Shown: in pieces, positions 61,936-64,000 of the stretch | Position numbering within the stretch: position 1 is the stretch's first letter | How the letters are laid out: each line of letters begins with the position of its first letter | Assembly (NCBI RefSeq): GCF_900067135.1 | Contig: NZ_FJUR01000001.1 | Span: forward strand, 424,501 to 488,500 | Origin: Rhizobium sp. 9140 | GTDB lineage: Bacteria > Pseudomonadota > Alphaproteobacteria > Rhizobiales > Rhizobiaceae | DNA: 64,000 nucleotides | Direction: 5' to 3' | Program-made: the position numbers and the translations under genes | Notes under the pieces: generated by a model | Seen by the model: only the letters and a program-made list of their open reading frames with translations | What the model was told of the DNA's origin: nothing | Databases searched by the model: none

Positions 61936-62871
61936 ATGAATGAATTTCTGGTCATCGGAGATGCCGTGCTGATGGCCGAGCGCGAGGCATGGCTGAAGTC
62001 GCTGTCGAACGAGCGGCGGCTGTCGGACAAGACGGTCGAGGCCTATGAGCGCGATACGCGCCAGTTCCTCGCCTTCCTCACCGGTCACCTCGCCGGCCCT
62101 CCCAAACTGTCGGACATCAAGGCGCTGCGGCCGGGCGACCTGCGCGGTTTCCTCGCCACCCGCCGCCGCGATGGCGCGGGCGCCCGCACGCTCGGGCGCG
62201 GCCTTGCCGGCCTGCGCTCCTTCCTGCGCCATCTGGAGCGCAAGGGACTGGTGAATGCGGCCGGCGCCGGCGCGGTGCGCTCGCCCAAGCAGCCGAAATC
62301 CCTGCCGAAGCCGCTGACGGACACGGATGCCCTGGCTGTGGTTGCAAGCGATGCGCAGCTGAGCGAGGAGCCGTGGATCGCCGCCCGCAACGAAGCGGTG
62401 CTGACGCTGCTCTACGGCTGCGGCCTGCGCATTTCCGAGGCGCTCGGGCTGACCGCCGACGATGTTGCAGGCACGCCGCGCGCGCTCCGCGTCACCGGCA
62501 AGGGCGGCAAGACGCGCATCGTGCCGCTGATCGCGCCCGCGTTCGATGCCGTGCACCGCTACCTCGCGCTCTGCCCCTATGCGGCCGAGGGCAATGACCT
62601 GATCTTCCGGGGCGCCAAAGGCGGCGTTTTGCAGCCGGCGATCATCCAGCGCGAGATGCAGCGCCTGCGCGGGGCGCTCGGCCTGCCCGACACGGCGACG
62701 CCCCATGCCCTGCGGCACTCCTTCGCCACCCACCTGCTGGCCGATGGCGGCGATCTGCGCACCATTCAGGAACTGCTCGGCCATGCCAGTCTCTCGAGCA
62801 CCCAGATCTATACCGGCGTGGATTCCGCACGCCTGCTCGACATCTACGACCGCGCCCATCCCCGCGCCTAA
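61936..62871 (+). CDS. xerC: Tyrosine recombinase XerC
   Basis: Chromosome-dimer resolution recombinase acting at dif with XerD and FtsK (311 residues). The N-terminal SAM-like core-binding domain is 'LSDKTVEAYERDTRQFLAFL'. Catalytic residues appear in order: Arg in 'YGCGLRISEALGL', Lys in 'GKGGKTRIVPL', His-x2-Arg in 'TPHALRHSFATHLL', His in 'LLGHASLSSTQIYTGV', and the nucleophile Tyr in the same stretch. The sequence is the chromosomal housekeeping type, so it is no evidence of a mobile element. Confidence 0.9.
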   Translation: MNEFLVIGDAVLMAEREAWLKSLSNERRLSDKTVEAYERDTRQFLAFLTGHLAGPPKLSDIKALRPGDLRGFLATRRRDGAGARTLGRGLAGLRSFLRHLERKGLVNAAGAGAVRSPKQPKSLPKPLTDTDALAVVASDAQLSEEPWIAARNEAVLTLLYGCGLRISEALGLTADDVAGTPRALRVTGKGGKTRIVPLIAPAFDAVHRYLALCPYAAEGNDLIFRGAKGGVLQPAIIQREMQRLRGALGLPDTATPHALRHSFATHLLADGGDLRTIQELLGHASLSSTQIYTGVDSARLLDIYDRAHPRA

Positions 62872-62974
62872 CGCCTGATACGAGACCACAGGCAACCGGC
62901 ATTAACCATGCAGCTTAATCCGCCGTGAGGTCTGAAGCGCTAGGGTGACGGGAACCGCCAGGAAAGGACGACCC

Positions 62975-64000
62975 GTGCCCGCGACGACCCCTACAAGACG
63001 ACCCCTTGCCGCGTATTATGCCAGCTTCCTTGTCGATAACATCGTCTCGCTGGCCGCACTGCTGCCCGTCATTCTTCTCGCAGCCCTCGTCGTCGCCTTC
63101 CTCGGTATAGGTCGCGCCCATGCCGAAGAGGTCGCCTGCAACGGCGTGAACCTGCTCGAACGCTGGGAAAAGACCGCGCCGGATCGGATCGCCCGCGTCG
63201 AGGCCGAAGCGGCGCTCGTGCCGAACGGTACCGGCACATTCTGGAAGATCGAAAAGCCGGGCGTCCCCGCGTCCTATCTGCTGGGAACGATGCATGTCAC
63301 CGATCCCCGCGTGCTGACCATGCCGAAGGGTGCGCACGAAGCCTTTGCATCGGCCTCCACGGTCATTGTCGAATCGGACGAGATCCTCGACGAAAAGAAG
63401 GCGCAAGTGGCTCTGTTCTCGGACCCGAGCCTGACCATGTTCACCGATGGCAGCACGATCGAAAGCTATCTCGATGCAGACCAGAAGGCGATCCTGACCG
63501 AGGGCCTGAAGGCGCGCGGCCTGCCGTTGCCGACCGTCGCCCGCATGAAGCCATGGATGATCGCAAGCTTCGTCTCACTGCCCCCCTGCGAACTCGGCCG
63601 GAAGGCCGGCGGTGCCGTGTTCCTCGACCAGAAACTGGCGCAGGATGCGGTGTCGCAGGGAAAGACCCTGAAGGGTATGGAGACCATGGTCGAGCAGATC
63701 CGCGCGCTCAACGACCTGCCGATGGCCTTCCATATCTCGGCGCTCGTCGATACGCTGAAACTCGGCAACCTCGTCGAAGATGCCATGGAAACGACGACAG
63801 AACTGTATCTCGACGGCCGGATCGCCACCATCATGCCGATGCTGAAGGCCGCGTCCGAGACCGTCGACGGCAGCGACTCCGAGAAGGAATCGGTCGCCTT
63901 CGAACAGCGCATCGTCACCGATCGCAACCACGTCATGGCCACCCGCGCCCGTCCGAGCCTCGATGCCGGCAGCGTTTTCATGGCCGTCGGCGCCCTGCAT
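62975..64000 (+). CDS. TraB/GumN-family protein (start of gene, cut by the window end)
   Basis: The frame is open from a GTG at 62975 (with AGGAAAGGA before it) to the last base, 342 codons without stop, so the 3' end is missing. An N-terminal hydrophobic anchor or signal (about 17-44, ending 'GRAHA') is followed by two cysteines and the TraB/GumN hallmark 'ASYLLGTMHVTDPRV' with the conserved GTxH, and near the end 'GSVFMAVGALH', the second conserved His motif. The family has a predicted metalloprotease-like (Tiki) fold, but bacterial members are poorly known. GTG start is likely; no ATG occurs nearby. Confidence 0.8.
   Translation, partial: MPATTPTRRPLAAYYASFLVDNIVSLAALLPVILLAALVVAFLGIGRAHAEEVACNGVNLLERWEKTAPDRIARVEAEAALVPNGTGTFWKIEKPGVPASYLLGTMHVTDPRVLTMPKGAHEAFASASTVIVESDEILDEKKAQVALFSDPSLTMFTDGSTIESYLDADQKAILTEGLKARGLPLPTVARMKPWMIASFVSLPPCELGRKAGGAVFLDQKLAQDAVSQGKTLKGMETMVEQIRALNDLPMAFHISALVDTLKLGNLVEDAMETTTELYLDGRIATIMPMLKAASETVDGSDSEKESVAFEQRIVTDRNHVMATRARPSLDAGSVFMAVGALH

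Noticed and set aside
61936..62871. xerC as part of an integrative element next to tRNA-Gly
   Set aside because: The recombinase is the chromosomal XerC type, 25 kb from the tRNA, with housekeeping neighbours and no att-like repeats.

Overview
The window is a 64-kb piece of an alphaproteobacterial chromosome, most likely Rhizobiales and close to Rhizobiaceae (Rhizobium, Agrobacterium, Shinella type). The reasons are: sdhCDAB followed by mdh-sucCDAB-lpd; a Brucella Omp19-like lipoprotein; an F1 ATP synthase operon (atpHAGDC) without the Fo genes; a second heat-shock sigma factor of the RpoH2 type behind an EcfG-type promoter; a SAM-II riboswitch before metA; and several CtrA-type boxes. The sequence is GC-rich throughout, and I see no insertion sequence, prophage, CRISPR array or base-composition break. 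It reads as core chromosome.

Region 1 (1-18140) is a TCA-cycle block on the + strand. It holds sdhC, sdhD, sdhA, a DUF3052 gene, sdhB, the Omp19-like lipoprotein, zapE, mdh, sucC, an unknown 125-residue gene, sucD, sucA, sucB, two small membrane proteins (MAPEG, LysE) and lpd. Two of the unknown or poorly known genes sit inside otherwise canonical enzyme operons: DUF3052 inside sdhAB and the 125-residue protein inside sucCD. The succinate theme continues in region 2 (18161-21886), where gabT-gabD turn GABA into succinate. They are divergent from an unusual regulator that joins a MerR helix-turn-helix, a second XRE-type helix-turn-helix and a cupin domain.

Region 3 (21887-36253) is mixed housekeeping: an L,D-transpeptidase, an OmpR-type response regulator resembling CenR, a cyclic-nucleotide-binding protein, xthA, lolA with a Tat-like signal, ftsK under a CtrA box, glnK-amtB under a sigma-54 promoter, tesB, a UbiH-type hydroxylase, a Trm112-like protein, a Lon-N-domain protein, a CnoX-like thioredoxin, ProX and tRNA-Gly(GCC).

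Region 4 (36502-44961) holds galM, metA behind a SAM-II riboswitch, an ABC-F ATPase, a thiamine pyrophosphokinase, and the thiamine transporter operon thiBPQ behind a TPP riboswitch. Both riboswitches have a CTTG(A/C)-N17-CTA promoter placed so that transcription begins at the aptamer.

Region 5 (45255-52561) holds an M48 lipoprotein protease, rpoH2, a GNAT acetyltransferase, ppa, an Lrp regulator divergent from a saccharopine-dehydrogenase-like enzyme (possibly lysine 6-dehydrogenase), and manC. Region 6 (52795-64000) holds atpHAGDC, a DUF4345 membrane protein, priA, an acyltransferase, xerC and the start of a TraB/GumN-family protein cut by the window end.

No clearly new multi-gene system is present. 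The best leads are the MerR-XRE-cupin regulator, the conserved-looking intruder genes in sdh and suc, the structured mdh leader, the rpoH2 leader ORF, and the set of four CtrA-type boxes.
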